Source of the DNA: Bradyrhizobium sp. LLZ17
GTDB lineage: Bacteria; Pseudomonadota; Alphaproteobacteria; Rhizobiales; Xanthobacteraceae
DNA: 64,000 nt
Reading direction: 5' to 3'
NCBI RefSeq assembly: GCF_041200145.1
Contig: NZ_CP165734.1
Span: 5,809,001-5,873,000 of the forward strand
In this document: positions 62,905 to 64,000 of the stretch, piece by piece
Layout: the number at the start of each line of letters is the position of its first letter
Position numbering within the stretch: the stretch's first letter is position 1
Position numbers and translations under genes: made by a program
Notes under the pieces: model-generated
Database searches by the model: none
Told to the model about the DNA's origin: nothing
What the model saw: only the letters and a program-made list of their open reading frames with translations

Positions 62905-64000
62905 CTAAAACGTGAAAATGCCGAACAGGACGCCAGCCATCGTCATCACAAGAGATGCCGCGAATAAAAACGGGATCGAGAATTTCTGATGATCGGCCAG
63001 ATCAATCCCGGTCAATCCTACCACCAGGAAGGTGGCCGGCGTGAGCGGACTGACGGGGAAACCGGTCGTCATCTGTCCGAGCAGTGCGGCCTGCGCCAGC
63101 TGTACCTTGGGGACGCCGAGTTGGCCACCGACCTCCGCCACCACGGGCAAGACGCCGAAGTAGAAGGAGTCGGGGTCGAACAGGAGACTAAGTGGCATGG
63201 AGATCGCCCCGAGTGCAACCGGCATGAATTTGGCCGCGCTTGCAGGCACAAATCCGACCGCCGCCTGCGCCATCGCCTTCAGCATGCCCGAGCCTTGCAT
63301 GATGCCGGTAAAGACGCCGGCTGCGAGCAGCACCGACGCCACCAACAGCGCCGCCTTGGCATGCGCATCGATGCGTTGGCGCTGCGCATCGACATTCGGG
63401 TAGTTGATCAGCAGCGCAAGACAGGTCCCGACCATGAAGACGATCGCCGGGGTCAGCTTGTCGCCGAGCGCGACCATGATGCCGAGGACCAGGATGGTGA
63501 GAAGGATGTTGATCCAGAATTTGTCGGGACGCCGCAGCTTGAGCTCGGATTCGGAGAGCGTCCGCCGAGCGGTCATGTCGATCGCCGCGCCTTTCTCGAG
63601 GCCAAGCCGCTTCTCCTTCCTGCGACCGAGCCAATAGGCGACGCCAAAGATGAAGACGATGCCGACCAGCTGAACCGGGATCAGCGGATTGAAGATCTCG
63701 GGTATCGGCAATTTGAGTGAAGCCGATGCGCGGATCATCGGGCCGGTCCAAGGCAGGAAGTTCACGCCGGCGGCGAGCGACGCTGCGCAGGCCAGAATAC
63801 GCCGATCGAGACCGAGACGATCGTACAGTGGCAGCATGGCGGGGATGGTGATGAGGAAGGTCACCGCTCCAGAGCCGTCGAGGTGGATCAGCAGTGCGAG
63901 CAGCGTCGTACCCATGACGATCCGCGTCGGCCTCGTGCCGACGGTCCGCAGGATCCGGTCGATGACGGGGTCGAGCATGCCGGCGTCGGTCACGATCCCG
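62905..64000 (-). CDS. CitMHS-family metal-citrate:proton symporter, 5' end outside the window
   Basis: C-terminal 365 or more residues of a CitM/CitH-type inner-membrane transporter that imports divalent-metal citrate complexes. Visible parts: [51 protein letters not shown] and [15 protein letters not shown]. The frame is open through the right edge; the GTG at 63993 is an internal codon. Cotranscribed with the AtuA-type genes, which suggests that they metabolise a tricarboxylate or related acid. Confidence 0.88.
   Translation of the reverse strand, partial: GIVTDAGMLDPVIDRILRTVGTRPTRIVMGTTLLALLIHLDGSGAVTFLITIPAMLPLYDRLGLDRRILACAASLAAGVNFLPWTGPMIRASASLKLPIPEIFNPLIPVQLVGIVFIFGVAYWLGRRKEKRLGLEKGAAIDMTARRTLSESELKLRRPDKFWINILLTILVLGIMVALGDKLTPAIVFMVGTCLALLINYPNVDAQRQRIDAHAKAALLVASVLLAAGVFTGIMQGSGMLKAMAQAAVGFVPASAAKFMPVALGAISMPLSLLFDPDSFYFGVLPVVAEVGGQLGVPKVQLAQAALLGQMTTGFPVSPLTPATFLVVGLTGIDLADHQKFSIPFLFAASLVMTMAGVLFGIFTF

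Noticed and set aside
1..64000. Mobile elements, prophage, tRNA or att sites
   Set aside because: No transposase, integrase or terminal repeats were found on either strand, and I could not fold a convincing tRNA cloverleaf in any gap.

Overview
The window is about 64 kb of high-GC DNA with long, well-packed reading frames on both strands. Gene content points to an alphaproteobacterium of the Bradyrhizobium/Rhodopseudomonas type: a fused indolepyruvate:ferredoxin oxidoreductase, glcDEF, a BacA-like ABC exporter with its own ATPase, a lysine-rich H1-like protein, a TorF-type porin and dispersed cgtcat...atgacg palindromes. This assignment is inference from family content; no rRNA or other marker RNA is present. 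I saw no insertion sequence, prophage, CRISPR array or tRNA. Most of it reads as ordinary chromosomal core and metabolic DNA.

Layout. 1-5722: an M20 peptidase cut by the left edge, a glutamate/aspartate-type ABC importer (binding protein, two permeases, ATPase) and a D-amino-acid transaminase. 5883-10304: an EmrAB-type efflux operon with an AhpD-like gene behind it and a divergent LysR regulator with a T-N11-A operator. 10299-15857: an amidase and a large indolepyruvate:ferredoxin oxidoreductase, with a divergent Lrp regulator. 15906-21135: two small membrane/exported proteins, a LysR gene, and a three-gene catabolic operon (Ldh-type dehydrogenase, flavin monooxygenase, FAH-family hydrolase). 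21433-25861: a giant GAF(x5)-GGDEF-EAL protein and a small unknown. 26077-38785: an exopolysaccharide region (galE, wecG-type transferase, ExoP-type co-polymerase, methyltransferase, three glycosyltransferases, a Wzy/ligase-type membrane protein, a CelD-type acyltransferase, a PCMT-like methyltransferase). 38889-49817: stress and housekeeping genes (wrbA, pirin, LysR, Bug receptor, adenylate cyclase, YbaK, HAD, amidohydrolase, rpmJ, TPR protein, hydrolase, cytochrome c). 50084-60606: glycolate oxidase glcD/E/F, an H1-like protein, a porin, the BacA-like ABC exporter and an L-lactate permease. 61151-64000: a split AtuA system with a CitMHS-family citrate transporter cut by the right edge.

The most striking feature is the number of otherwise well-conserved genes broken by one small indel: nine or ten events in 64 kb. 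In each, the protein resumes in another frame with no other damage. Four of these junctions sit on an intact GANTC word, and a fifth does if one missing A is restored. GANTC is the site methylated by CcrM in alphaproteobacteria. The economical reading is systematic indel error in the assembly (methylated motifs and homopolymers), not gene decay. It matters because it creates a false 702-residue fusion and hides several intact genes. I did not find a clearly new biological system. The best candidates for follow-up are the five-GAF c-di-GMP protein, the ExoP protein with a lysine-less Walker A, and the split AtuA/CitMHS locus.
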